Below are positions 38,195-45,982 of a stretch of 64,000 nucleotides of DNA, one piece after another. The stretch comes from Bacteroidota bacterium. Its GTDB lineage: Bacteria; Bacteroidota; Bacteroidia; Chitinophagales; Chitinophagaceae. The translations under genes and the position numbers were made by a program. The stretch covers positions 310,001-374,000 of the forward strand of contig JAIUNV010000004.1 of assembly GCA_020161435.1 (NCBI GenBank), written 5' to 3'. Positions within the stretch are counted from its first letter, which is position 1; each line of letters opens with the position of its first letter. Under the pieces are notes generated by a model. It made no database searches. It had not been told where the DNA came from and saw nothing but the letters and a program-made list of their open reading frames with translations.

Positions 38195-38731
38195 ATGAAA
38201 AAACTCTCCATGGATGAACTCGGTCGTTTGTCGGCCGATGAGTTTAAAGAAGTGCCGAAACTACCGCTGGTGGTGGTGCTGGATAATGTGCGGAGCATGC
38301 ACAATGTGGGTAGCGTTTTTCGTACGGCCGATGCTTTTTTAATTGAGCAAATCATCCTCTGCGGGTACACGCCGCAGCCGCCTCACCGCGACATCCACAA
38401 AACAGCATTGGGGGCAACAGAGACGGTTGCATGGGAATACGCTGCGGATACTGTAACCGCTGTGGAAGCGTTGAAAACCCGTGGCTTTCAAGTGCTGGCG
38501 GTGGAGCAAACCAGTCAGTCCAAACTATTGTCGGCGGTGGAGTGGGAGGGCAAGCAACCACTTGCAGTGGTGCTGGGCAACGAAGTGGAAGGCGTAGACC
38601 AAGCAGTGATAGATGCCTGCCACGGCGCCATTGAAATACCGCAGGCTGGCACCAAACATTCGCTCAACATCAGCGTGGCAGCCGGCATTGTGTTGTACGA
38701 ATTATTTACCAAGGGGTACAAACAAGCATGA
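38195..38731 (+). CDS. TrmH/SpoU family RNA 2'-O-methyltransferase
   Basis: 178 residues from ATG 38195 (a GTG two codons upstream is in frame). SPOUT motifs are clear: motif 1 LDNVRSMHNVGSVFRTADAF, motif 2 LAVVLGNEVEGVDQAVID and motif 3 IEIPQAGTKHSLNISVAAGIVLYE. Such small enzymes methylate the ribose of a tRNA or rRNA residue with SAM. The target is unknown. Confidence 0.93.
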   Translation: MKKLSMDELGRLSADEFKEVPKLPLVVVLDNVRSMHNVGSVFRTADAFLIEQIILCGYTPQPPHRDIHKTALGATETVAWEYAADTVTAVEALKTRGFQVLAVEQTSQSKLLSAVEWEGKQPLAVVLGNEVEGVDQAVIDACHGAIEIPQAGTKHSLNISVAAGIVLYELFTKGYKQA

Positions 38732-38831
38732 AGCTTCAACTGTTTTCGTTTTCAACAAATGAGCAGCAACAGCCCGCAATTGTGGTAAAAAATGCAACTT
38801 GCAGGCCTGCGCTGCAACGCCTGTTTACACT

Positions 38832-39752
38832 ATGACGACCATCAAGAATTACCTCTCGTTAGTAAAGTTTTCGCATACCATCTTCGCCATGCCCTTTGCG
38901 TTGATTGGTTTTTTTCTGGCTGTTTTGCAACCAAAGTATTTTACTTGGAATATAAATAATACTATTGGCAGGGGCAATGATGCAACCAATTTCGACTTTT
39001 GGGGAAATCATTTTTTCAAATTCATGCTCGTCATCATCTGCATGGTCACAGCCCGCAGTGCAGCCATGGCGTTCAACCGCTATCTCGATCGAAACTTTGA
39101 TGCCCAAAACCCACGTACCGCCATCCGCGAAATACCGGCGGGTATTATTGGCGCCAGCAGTGCCCTGCGTTTTACCGTCCTCAATTGCCTGTTGTTTATT
39201 GCTGCCACTTACTTCATCAATCCCATTTGTTTTTACCTGAGTCCGGTGGCATTGTTTGTGATTTTGTTTTACAGCTATACCAAACGGTTCACAGCTTTAT
39301 GTCACCTCGTGTTGGGGCTTGGGTTGAGTTTGGCACCCATTGGTGCTTATCTGGCGGTAACGGGTGCATTTGCCGTGTTGCCGGTGTTGTTTTCGTTCAC
39401 CGTGTTGTTTTGGGTAAGCGGTTTCGACATCATTTTTGCTTTGCAGGATGAAGCCTTCGACCGCAGCCAGGGGCTGCACAGCATACCTGCTGCTTTGGGT
39501 ACTGCCAAGGCGTTGCGGGTAAGTGAACTGCTGCACCTGTTGAGTGCTGCCTGTGTAATTGCGGCCGGTTTTTATGGGTCATTTGGTTGGTTGTATTGGG
39601 TGGGTACAGCAGGCTTTTGTGGCATGCTCATTTACCAACACAGCATCGTGAAGCCCAGCGACCTCTGCCGCGTCAACATCGCTTTCATGACGGCCAACGG
39701 CATTGCCAGCGTGGTGTTTGCGGTGTTTGTGATAGCGGATTTATTGCTTTAA
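38832..39752 (+). CDS. UbiA-like polyprenyltransferase (possibly MqnP of menaquinone synthesis)
   Basis: 306 residues from ATG 38832 with about eight membrane segments. The Asp-rich prenyl-diphosphate motif NRYLDRNFDAQNPRT and the second motif DEAFDRSQGLHSIPA are present. The start SLVKFSHTIFAMPFALIG and the whole pattern match the UbiA group first called putative 4-hydroxybenzoate prenyltransferase, which includes MqnP of the futalosine route. Bacteroidota use menaquinone, so an MqnP role is plausible but unproven. A repeat-flanked GxxExxY gene follows. Confidence 0.88.
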   Translation: MTTIKNYLSLVKFSHTIFAMPFALIGFFLAVLQPKYFTWNINNTIGRGNDATNFDFWGNHFFKFMLVIICMVTARSAAMAFNRYLDRNFDAQNPRTAIREIPAGIIGASSALRFTVLNCLLFIAATYFINPICFYLSPVALFVILFYSYTKRFTALCHLVLGLGLSLAPIGAYLAVTGAFAVLPVLFSFTVLFWVSGFDIIFALQDEAFDRSQGLHSIPAALGTAKALRVSELLHLLSAACVIAAGFYGSFGWLYWVGTAGFCGMLIYQHSIVKPSDLCRVNIAFMTANGIASVVFAVFVIADLLL

Positions 39753-39762
39753 ACACGGATTG
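39753..39762 (+). repeat. Left arm of 10-bp inverted repeat beside the GxxExxY gene
   Basis: ACACGGATTG at 39753-39762 has a perfect inverted copy CAATCCGTGT at 39881-39890. It begins one base after the ubiA-like stop. It marks the left edge of the repeat-rich segment before the GxxExxY gene. Confidence 0.6.
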
Positions 39763-39771
39763 GAACGAATG

Positions 39772-39789
39772 ATTACGAATTACACGAAT
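39772..39789 (+). repeat. Left copy of 18-bp perfect inverted repeat around the GxxExxY gene
   Basis: ATTACGAATTACACGAAT at 39772-39789 is the exact reverse complement of 40345-40362. The two copies enclose 555 bases containing the GxxExxY gene and nothing else. The word ACGAAT recurs with 9-10 bp spacing, so the unit is itself a short tandem repeat. Confidence 0.85.
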
Positions 39790-39918
39790 GGTTTTATTAG
39801 GATGAAGTCGGAGAATCACGAATGACACGAAATTCTTTATTGGATATAAGTTTAATGGTGATTAATTGATCTACTGGATTCAATCCGTGTCATCAGTGTC
39901 AATTAGCCGAATTAGTGT

Positions 39919-40293
39919 TTACAGAATTACCCGTTGATGTCGCAATGACTTTTCACCGAAATTGATAATCATACCAAGTCGAAGCCCACTTGCTTTCAGA
40001 TAATTGACAGTTTGAAAAGTAAATGCTTCATGCACTGCTGCAGTGGCTTTTATCTCCAGAATAATGCGATCAAACACTACAAAATCGGCTACGTAGTGAT
40101 GACGCAACACCACATTTTTATACACTACCTCAAAACGTTTTTCTCTTTGAAATGAAATGCCTTCTGCCTGTAACTCTAATTCCAACGCATCTTTGTACAC
40201 GGCTTCTTTAAAACCAAAACCAAGTAACCGGTGAATTTCCATGCATTTGCCAATGATTAAATAGGATTCATCTTTGTACAATAATTCAGTCAT
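39919..40293 (-). CDS. GxxExxY family protein (PD-(D/E)XK nuclease-like)
   Basis: 124 residues. The name motif GFKEAVY and an upstream IHRLLGFG are seen, then a nuclease-like core YVADFVVFDRIILEIKA in which Asp and Glu-x-Lys match the PD-(D/E)XK pattern. The C-terminus has NYLKASGLRLGMIINFG as usual in the family. Its function is unknown. Members are scattered in bacteria and typically sit in short, repeat-flanked segments. Here it is enclosed by an 18-bp perfect inverted repeat between two housekeeping genes. Small size and the absence of partners argue against a full restriction system. Confidence 0.9.
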   Translation of the reverse strand: MTELLYKDESYLIIGKCMEIHRLLGFGFKEAVYKDALELELQAEGISFQREKRFEVVYKNVVLRHHYVADFVVFDRIILEIKATAAVHEAFTFQTVNYLKASGLRLGMIINFGEKSLRHQRVIL

Positions 40294-40344
40294 GTGTGGT
40301 GTAAGGCTTTTAAAAGTGTAAGTGTTGTTGCGTACCCTAAAATA

Positions 40345-40362
40345 ATTCGTGTAATTCGTAAT
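40345..40362 (-). repeat. Right copy of 18-bp perfect inverted repeat around the GxxExxY gene
   Basis: ATTCGTGTAATTCGTAAT, the exact reverse complement of 39772-39789. Related words continue to the ruvX start (ATTCGCATCATTCGG, CTTTCGTGCAATC, AATTCGTGTATATGG). Confidence 0.85.
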
Positions 40363-40423
40363 ATTCGCATCATTCGGGTTGATTCCTTTCGTGCAATCAG
40401 TCCAATTTGTTTAATTCGTGTAT

Positions 40424-40837
40424 ATGGCTCGAATCATGGCCCTCGATTATGGTAAAAAACGCACCGGTGTCGCCGTTACAGATCCGTTGCAGATTATTGC
40501 CAGTGGCCTCACTACTGTCGATTCGCATGGGCTGCGGCCATGGCTCAAAACCTATTTTGCTACCGAAGCAGTGGAGCGGGTAATTATCGGGCTGCCACTG
40601 TCGCTGGATGGTGAAGCTACCGATGGTACCAAGCCCGTGAAAGACTTTATCCGCCTCTTTAAAAAAGACCATCCCACCATCCCCATTGAAACGGTGGATG
40701 AACGCTACACCAGCAAAATGGCGGCGCAAGCCCTCATTGACACCGGGGTGAAAAAAAAGGACCGCCGCGAAAAAGGCCGTATTGATGAAATGGCCGCCAC
40801 CCTCATGCTACAGGAATACTTGCAGCAAAAAGGCTAA
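40424..40837 (+). CDS. ruvX: Putative pre-16S rRNA nuclease / Holliday junction resolvase RuvX (YqgF)
   Basis: 137 residues from ATG 40424 (the GTG at 40418 is two codons upstream). RNase-H-like blocks ALDYGKKRTGVAVTD, VIIGLPLSLDGEATD, ETVDERYTS and KGRIDEMAATLMLQEYL match YqgF. It acts in 16S rRNA 5'-end maturation. A TA pair begins 9 bases after it. Confidence 0.93.
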   Translation: MARIMALDYGKKRTGVAVTDPLQIIASGLTTVDSHGLRPWLKTYFATEAVERVIIGLPLSLDGEATDGTKPVKDFIRLFKKDHPTIPIETVDERYTSKMAAQALIDTGVKKKDRREKGRIDEMAATLMLQEYLQQKG

Positions 40838-40846
40838 TTTTGGCGC

Positions 40847-41023
40847 ATGACAAGGATTGTAATTACAGCAAAGGATACAAAAGCTACCCTTGAAGAAAAG
40901 CTCAAAAAGGTGGATGCAACAAAAGGGAAAAAACCATTTGATGCGAAGAAGTATGCTGGAAAAATCAAGGGTTATGGTGATCCGATGGTTTTTCAGAAAA
41001 CACTGAGAAATGAATGGGATTAG
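40847..41023 (+). CDS. Small antitoxin candidate of a PIN-toxin pair
   Basis: 58 codons from ATG 40847 to TAG 41021-41023. The peptide starts MTRIVITAKDTKA, is very Lys-rich (KKVDATKGKKPFDAKKYAGKI) and ends QKTLRNEWD, a tail common among small antitoxins that clamp a toxin with C-terminal Trp/acidic residues. The last 14 bases overlap the PIN gene in another frame. This is a classic antitoxin-toxin layout. No known DNA-binding domain is obvious. Confidence 0.8.
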   Translation: MTRIVITAKDTKATLEEKLKKVDATKGKKPFDAKKYAGKIKGYGDPMVFQKTLRNEWD

Positions 41024-41378
41024 ACTTTTGTTGGATACAAACGCAGTTATCTATTTGTTACAAGGAAACAAAAACGTAACAGATTTGGTCAATAATGCCA
41101 GTATTTACGTTTCGGCAATAACAGTCACTGAACTCCTATCGAAGCAGTTAAAAACAACAGAAGAAAAGTTAATAAATCTTTTTATCGAGGATGTTTACGT
41201 AGTTCATACAAATGATTTCATCGTTCGTGAGGGAGCATCTTTACGTCGAAAGGAAAAAATCAAAACACCCGATGCCTTGGTAGCTGCAACTGCATTATTC
41301 GTAGAAGCACCTTTAGTATCAGCAGATAAAATTTTCAAAAAAGTAGAAGGGCTTTCCTTCATCGAACTGACCATTTAA
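41010..41378 (+). CDS. vapC: VapC-type PIN-domain ribonuclease toxin
   Basis: 122 residues. The acidic active-site set of PIN nucleases is present: Asp in LLLDTNAVIYLL, Glu in ITVTELLS, Asp in KTPDALVAATAL and Asp in PLVSADKIF. Such toxins cleave tRNA or rRNA when free of antitoxin. The gene overlaps its small partner upstream by 14 bases and ends 5 bases before def. The pair is more AT-rich than its neighbours and looks like an insertion in the ruvX-def interval. Confidence 0.88.
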   Translation: MNGIRLLLDTNAVIYLLQGNKNVTDLVNNASIYVSAITVTELLSKQLKTTEEKLINLFIEDVYVVHTNDFIVREGASLRRKEKIKTPDALVAATALFVEAPLVSADKIFKKVEGLSFIELTI

Positions 41379-41383
41379 CCATT

Positions 41384-41965
41384 ATGATTCTTCCAATTGT
41401 AGCGTACGGATCGCCCATTTTGCGCCGGGTAGCGGTAGATATCACGCCGGATTATCCCAATCTTACTCAACTCATCGCCGATATGTGGGAAACCATGTAT
41501 GCCAGCAATGGCGTGGGTTTGGCCGCTCCTCAAATCAACCGCTGCATTCGCATTTTTACCGTCGATAGTGAGCAAATCATCGAAAACCTCGACGAGGAAG
41601 AACGTCAGGAGTATGAAGGGGATGAAGGCATCAAAGAAACGTTTATCAATGCACACATAGTAGCGTTTGCCGGCGATGAATGGCCGTACAACGAAGGTTG
41701 CCTCAGCATTCCGAAAGTGCGGGAAGATGTGATGCGCCCCGAAACCGTGACTATTGAATATGTGAATGAAAAGTTTGAGCCCCAGCGCAAAACTTTCAGT
41801 GGTATTACCGCACGGGTTATCCAACACGAATACGACCACATTGAAGGCAAGTTGTTCATTGATTACCTGTCGCCGCTGAAAAGAAAACTGCTCAAAGGCA
41901 AACTACTTGATATTTCCAACGGCAAAGTGCGGATGGACTACCGCATGACTTATCCGAAGTCGTAA
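41384..41965 (+). CDS. def: Peptide deformylase
   Basis: 193 residues. All three metal/catalytic motifs are present: GVGLAAPQ, EGCLSIP and QHEYDHIEG (Fe2+ ligands Cys and two His; Glu catalytic). It removes the formyl group from new proteins. It starts 5 bases after vapC and is followed by a strong terminator. Bacteroidota-type insertion EEERQEYEGDEG lies between motifs 1 and 2. Confidence 0.97.
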   Translation: MILPIVAYGSPILRRVAVDITPDYPNLTQLIADMWETMYASNGVGLAAPQINRCIRIFTVDSEQIIENLDEEERQEYEGDEGIKETFINAHIVAFAGDEWPYNEGCLSIPKVREDVMRPETVTIEYVNEKFEPQRKTFSGITARVIQHEYDHIEGKLFIDYLSPLKRKLLKGKLLDISNGKVRMDYRMTYPKS

Positions 41966-41985
41966 GCCCAATCTCCGTAAAAGTC

Positions 41986-42024
41986 AACCGGCACAACGTT
42001 TTCAAAACATTGTGCCGGTTTTTT
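41986..42024 (+). terminator. Rho-independent terminator after def
   Basis: AACCGGCACAA (41986-41996) pairs perfectly with TTGTGCCGGTT (42010-42020), followed by TTTT. It is 20 bases past the def stop. It would end the ruvX-TA-def transcript. Confidence 0.88.
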
Positions 42025-42057
42025 ATTAAATGAGTTGACTGTTATCCTATTAGCAAT

Positions 42058-42085
42058 AAACCACAAACTACAAACCACCAACTAA
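42058..42085. repeat. Period-7 repeat overlapping the rluD stop
   Basis: Units ACCACAA, ACTACAA, ACCACCA, ACTA in tandem. CAAACCACCAACTAA at 42071-42085 is the exact reverse complement of 59036-59050 (15 bp). The array covers the rluD stop codon (42082-42084). Confidence 0.65.
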
Positions 42086-43143
42086 TCTTCAACTTTTCCT
42101 TTCGTTTGAAAATACTTCCGCCATTTTTCAATCACGGCAGTCATATCGGGTGGAATTGGTGCTTCAAAGAATAGGCGTTCGTTGGTAACGGGATGCACAA
42201 AGCCCAGGGTTTTGGCATGCAGTGCCTGGCGGGGGCAGAGGGCAAAACAATTTTCTACAAACTGTTTGTACTTGGTGTAAATGGTGCCCTTCAAAATGCG
42301 GTCGCCACCGTAGTGATCGTCGGCAAAAAGCGTATGGCCAATGTGTTTCATGTGTACCCTTATCTGGTGGGTACGGCCGGTTTCCAGCACACATTCCACC
42401 AGCGTTACGTAGTGAAACCTTTCCAGCACATTGTAATGCGTAATGGCATGCTTGCCATATTCACCCTCCGGAAAAGCCTCAAACTGCTTGCGGTAGCGGG
42501 GGCTTCGGCCTACGTGGGCTTCAATGGTGCCGCTCTCTTCTTCCACATCGCCCCACACCAGCGCCACGTATTTGCGGTCGATGGTATGGTTGAAAAATTG
42601 CTTGGCGAGGTGTTGCAGAGCACGGTCGGTTTTGGCCAGCAACAGCAAGCCGCTGGTGTTCTTGTCAATGCGGTGTACCAAACCAAAGCGGGGCAGGTTA
42701 AACTCTGTCAGTTCCGGGTTTTGCTGCATCAGGTAATGCGCCACACCATTCACTAACGTACCGTTGGGGTTGCCGCTACCTGGGTGCACCACCATGCCGG
42801 CGGGCTTGTTGATGAGCAACACATCATCATCTTCAAACACAATGTTGAGGTCCATTGGTTCGGGAATGATGTCGTTGCTGTCGGGGTGGTCTTCGCTAAA
42901 TACAATCACCTCATGGCCGGCCTTCACTTTAAAGTTGGGCTTCACCATTTGGCCATCCACGGTTATCAATCCGGCATGCAGGGCCTGCTGAATTTTATTG
43001 CGGGTAGCGCCTTCAATGCGGTTCATCAAAAACTTATCGATGCGCAAGGGCTCCTGGCCTTTGTCGGCTTTTACCACCAGTCTTTTATAGAGTTCATCAC
43101 TCTCGGTGCCCTCGTCGGGCAGTTGCAATTCTTCGTCGAGCAT
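42082..43143 (-). CDS. rluD: RluD-type 23S rRNA pseudouridine synthase
   Basis: 353 residues from ATG 43143; an upstream in-frame start at 43230 adds a basic segment of doubtful value. An S4 RNA-binding domain (LRIDKFLMNRIEGATRNKIQQ) is followed by the synthase domain with the catalytic Asp in VHRIDKNTSGLLL, plus INKPAGMVVHPG and GRTHQIRVHMKHIGHTL. RluD makes pseudouridines in helix 69 of 23S rRNA. A strong hairpin lies upstream. Confidence 0.9.
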   Translation of the reverse strand: MLDEELQLPDEGTESDELYKRLVVKADKGQEPLRIDKFLMNRIEGATRNKIQQALHAGLITVDGQMVKPNFKVKAGHEVIVFSEDHPDSNDIIPEPMDLNIVFEDDDVLLINKPAGMVVHPGSGNPNGTLVNGVAHYLMQQNPELTEFNLPRFGLVHRIDKNTSGLLLLAKTDRALQHLAKQFFNHTIDRKYVALVWGDVEEESGTIEAHVGRSPRYRKQFEAFPEGEYGKHAITHYNVLERFHYVTLVECVLETGRTHQIRVHMKHIGHTLFADDHYGGDRILKGTIYTKYKQFVENCFALCPRQALHAKTLGFVHPVTNERLFFEAPIPPDMTAVIEKWRKYFQTKGKVED

Positions 43144-43232
43144 GGTTGCTGTTGCAGGAAATTTTTGTCTAAGAAGCTGTTTAGATTTCATTACTGGAAA
43201 TACCCATCGGGTAATTTTTGAGCGAAACAAGC

Positions 43233-43273
43233 GGATTTTGCAGCCGTAGCGGGTAGCCTACGGCGAAAAATCC
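43233..43273. other. Strong bipartite hairpin between rluD and lipB
   Basis: GGATTTT (43233-43239) pairs with AAAATCC (43267-43273), and inside it GCCGTAG (43243-43249) pairs with CTACGGC (43258-43264). The loop is 8 bases. It lies between divergent rluD and lipB, so it may be an operator, a leader structure of rluD, or a repeat element. Confidence 0.5.
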
Positions 43274-43348
43274 AACGCAGTTGCAGCCAAAAAGACCCAT
43301 GGGAATGACAGTGTATGGAGTTTAAACAGCTTCAGAGGGCAGGTTCCT

Positions 43349-43356
43349 TATTTTCG
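43349..43356 (+). promoter_or_regulatory. Candidate -7 element of lipB promoter
   Basis: TATTTTCG resembles the Bacteroidota TAnnTTTG box with one change, and ends only 8 bases before the lipB ATG (43365). If used, the lipB mRNA would be nearly leaderless. The same form, TATCTTCG at 45953-45960, stands 22 bases before the nucleotidyltransferase gene at 45983. Confidence 0.4.
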
Positions 43357-43364
43357 CAAAGTAA

Positions 43365-44081
43365 ATGGGTACACAACAAATAGTTTGGTGGAAAGATTTG
43401 GGGCTGCAACGCTACAAGCCCGTGTGGGACGAACAGGAGCGGCTGATGCAACTGGCAACCGACATTAAGCGGGCCGAATTTGAACAGCCAGCAGCAGAGC
43501 GAAGTACGCAACATCATTTGCTGTTGGTGGAGCATCCGCCCGTGTATACCTTGGGCAAAAGCGGCCATATCGAAAACATCCTCATTTCCGAAGCAGAGAT
43601 GGCAGCGCAGGATATTGATTATTTCAAAATCAACCGTGGCGGCGATATTACTTTTCACGGGCCGCAGCAGCTGGTAGGTTATCCCATTCTCGATTTAGAA
43701 AAAATGTATACCGATATTGGCCGGTATCTGCGCAACCTCGAAGAAGTCATCATCAAAACCATTGCACATTATGGTTTGAAGGGCGAACGTTCGGCCGGCG
43801 AAACCGGTGTGTGGCTCGATCCGGACAAGCCCGGCCATGAACGCAAAATTTGCGCCATGGGCGTACGTTGCAGCCGTTGGATTACCATGCACGGTTGGGC
43901 ACTCAACGTGAATACCGACCTCACTTATTTCGATAATATCATTCCCTGCGGCATTGTGGGCAAGCAGGTTACTTCCATTGCCAAAGAGCTGGGCCATGCA
44001 ATAGATTTTGAAGAAAGCAAGCAAGTATTGCTCAATAAATTTGCAGAAGTGTTTGAGGTAGAACTGCGACCTATGGGCTAA
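43365..44081 (+). CDS. lipB: Octanoyl-[ACP]:protein N-octanoyltransferase LipB
   Basis: 238 residues. Family blocks: VEHPPVYTLGKSG, the RGGDITFHGPQQLVGYPI signature, ETGVWLD, KICAMGVRCSRWITMHGWALNV (catalytic Lys region) and IIPCGIVGKQVTS with the catalytic Cys. It transfers octanoate from ACP to lipoyl domains. Its last 11 bases overlap the end of the convergent gene at 44071. Confidence 0.96.
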   Translation: MGTQQIVWWKDLGLQRYKPVWDEQERLMQLATDIKRAEFEQPAAERSTQHHLLLVEHPPVYTLGKSGHIENILISEAEMAAQDIDYFKINRGGDITFHGPQQLVGYPILDLEKMYTDIGRYLRNLEEVIIKTIAHYGLKGERSAGETGVWLDPDKPGHERKICAMGVRCSRWITMHGWALNVNTDLTYFDNIIPCGIVGKQVTSIAKELGHAIDFEESKQVLLNKFAEVFEVELRPMG

Positions 44082-45000
44082 AATCTCTGGCAAGGAAAAT
44101 GCGATTTCGCTCCTTGATTTTTCCATTTTCCAGTAGCTCAAATTTGTACCAGCCACCGTGGTAAAAATTCGTTTTATCCAAAATAAGGAAAGGTTCTTTC
44201 AAGGCTTTTAATTCCAACACCAGCGTTTCATCTTCTTCCATAAACTTGATGTCGTAGCGCTTGATAGCTGCATCCGGCAGTTTAATTACGATGTAACCAT
44301 CACGGTCGGTAAATACAAACTCACTGGTCCGTTGCAAAAACGGCGGCACATAAATACCCAGTAAAATCGTGTCGTCTGTCAATTGAAACAAAGTGTCTTT
44401 CGTTTTTTTCATGATGCTGTCGCGAAAACGAAAGAACTCCGCTGTAATCAGGGTGGTGTACAATGTATCTTTTACCTTAATGTAAAACGGCTTGTCGGGC
44501 GGAATCACTTCTTCCTCATCTTCTTTCTTATTGCCTTTCTGCAGTTTTTTTACCAGCTCTTCATCCAGCTGGTCCCTTTTGTTATCCACCACCACCACGC
44601 TATCTTTTTTACCGTTGTTGGTATTGCTGCTGGCGCTGTCTCTGGGTACAATGAGGGGAGCTGTGGGGCGCATGCTTTTGGTGAAAAAATAAGCACCACC
44701 TTCCATTACATAAAACACCCGGTAGTAGTATTTGATGCCGGGAATAATTTTATCGCTGTAGCCATTTACCGGCAACTCAGGACTGGTAGAAGAATACACC
44801 GTAGTGAACTTTTTGGTGCTGTCGTAACTGCGCTGCACCGCCAGCTGTATAAGGTTGGGATAAAGATTGCGCCAGCTCACCACCACACGGCCACCGCCCC
44901 GGTCTTCTACTGAAAATTTGGGCAAAGTATCCTGTGCCATGGCTGCAGTTGCAGCCAGCATCCATCCGGTAAACAATACAAGTCGGCTAATCCATTTCAT
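44071..45000 (-). CDS. Exported fibronectin-III-like protein of unknown function
   Basis: 309 residues with a signal peptide ending TAAMAQ. Residues about 25-110 look like an FN3-type beta sandwich (GGRVVVSWRNLYPNLIQLAVQRS, GIKYYYRVFYV). A charged linker around residues 135-170 (KRDQLDEELVKKLQKGNKKEDEEE) precedes a second region with short beta strands (YGIYVPPFLQRT-like VPPFLQRTSEFVFTDRDGYIVIKL, HGGWYKFELLENG). I do not recognise a named family. A periplasmic or surface scaffold role is possible. A period-8 word pair AAGGCGCT, AAGGCGTG lies just upstream at 45009-45024. Confidence 0.75.
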   Translation of the reverse strand: MKWISRLVLFTGWMLAATAAMAQDTLPKFSVEDRGGGRVVVSWRNLYPNLIQLAVQRSYDSTKKFTTVYSSTSPELPVNGYSDKIIPGIKYYYRVFYVMEGGAYFFTKSMRPTAPLIVPRDSASSNTNNGKKDSVVVVDNKRDQLDEELVKKLQKGNKKEDEEEVIPPDKPFYIKVKDTLYTTLITAEFFRFRDSIMKKTKDTLFQLTDDTILLGIYVPPFLQRTSEFVFTDRDGYIVIKLPDAAIKRYDIKFMEEDETLVLELKALKEPFLILDKTNFYHGGWYKFELLENGKIKERNRIFLARDFSP

Positions 45001-45039
45001 GCTATCACAAGGCGCTAAGGCGTGGCAAATATAACGCTG

Positions 45040-45942
45040 CTACCCACCTGTAGATTGCAAGCTTAATAACGGGTGTGAACGATTGCCCTGCAAGCCACCG
45101 GTATGAATGAGCAGTATTTTTTGTGGTGAACTGTATGCCGTCTGCGCATAATGCCGTTGCATGGCATGCAGTAGTTTGCCTGTGTACATGATGTCTGTAG
45201 CGAGGCCTGTGTTGGATTGCCATTGCAGCATGCAGTCAATGGTTGCATCGCTGCAGCGGCCAAACCGGTCGTTGGGTAAATGATGAAGCTGTAATTGTTT
45301 TTGATGTGTTGCAGCAGTTGTAAGCAGCAATGCATCCACCGTTGCATCTTGTATGCCGGGGTTTACCGCATGTAAATGCGTAAAGGGCATGGAGGATTGC
45401 AAAATACCTGCTGCAGTTGTGCCTGTGCCAGTGGCACACCACACAGCATCTACAGCAAAGTCAGTCAGTTGATTAAAATAATCTTGTACGCCTTTTACAC
45501 CGGGATGCCCATCGCCACCCATGGGTATGTACAATCGTTGTTGTACATCGGCCATCGCCTGCCAGTGTGCATCGTTGTAAAATTCGCTGCGGTGTGCATA
45601 GATGATGTTGCCGCCCCATTGCTGCACATCATCCAGCATAGCAGAGCGGGTATGCGCTGCTGCTTTTATAATGGCTGTAAAAGGCAGTTGATGTAAGTGG
45701 CACCAGGCCGCAGTGGCATGCACATGATTGCTCCATGCACCGCCTTTGCTGATGATACCATTTCTCACCAGCGAAGGATTGGTTTGCAACCAACCATACA
45801 ACTTCAACCATTTGTTGCCCGATACCTGCGGATGCAATGTGTCGAGGCGCAATGCATACACTTCAATACCAACATCCAACGGATGCCCCTGCAATTGCTG
45901 CGGCGAAAGGAGTGGAGGGGCTGACCATTGGTTTTGCAACAT
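45040..45942 (-). CDS. PLP-dependent 1-aminocyclopropane-1-carboxylate deaminase / D-cysteine desulfhydrase family protein
   Basis: 300 residues of the tryptophan-synthase-beta fold. The PLP lysine block is VSGNKWLKLYG, with SKGGAWSNHVHATA and the phosphate-binding WCATGTGTTAAGI. Family members open ACC or release sulfide from D-cysteine; Bacteroidota members are seldom characterised. Substrate residues cannot be judged by eye. The start is 40 bases from the divergent nucleotidyltransferase gene. Confidence 0.85.
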   Translation of the reverse strand: MLQNQWSAPPLLSPQQLQGHPLDVGIEVYALRLDTLHPQVSGNKWLKLYGWLQTNPSLVRNGIISKGGAWSNHVHATAAWCHLHQLPFTAIIKAAAHTRSAMLDDVQQWGGNIIYAHRSEFYNDAHWQAMADVQQRLYIPMGGDGHPGVKGVQDYFNQLTDFAVDAVWCATGTGTTAAGILQSSMPFTHLHAVNPGIQDATVDALLLTTAATHQKQLQLHHLPNDRFGRCSDATIDCMLQWQSNTGLATDIMYTGKLLHAMQRHYAQTAYSSPQKILLIHTGGLQGNRSHPLLSLQSTGG

Positions 45943-45982
45943 AGGGATGACTTATCTTCGCAAAGTTTAATAAATCAACCCC

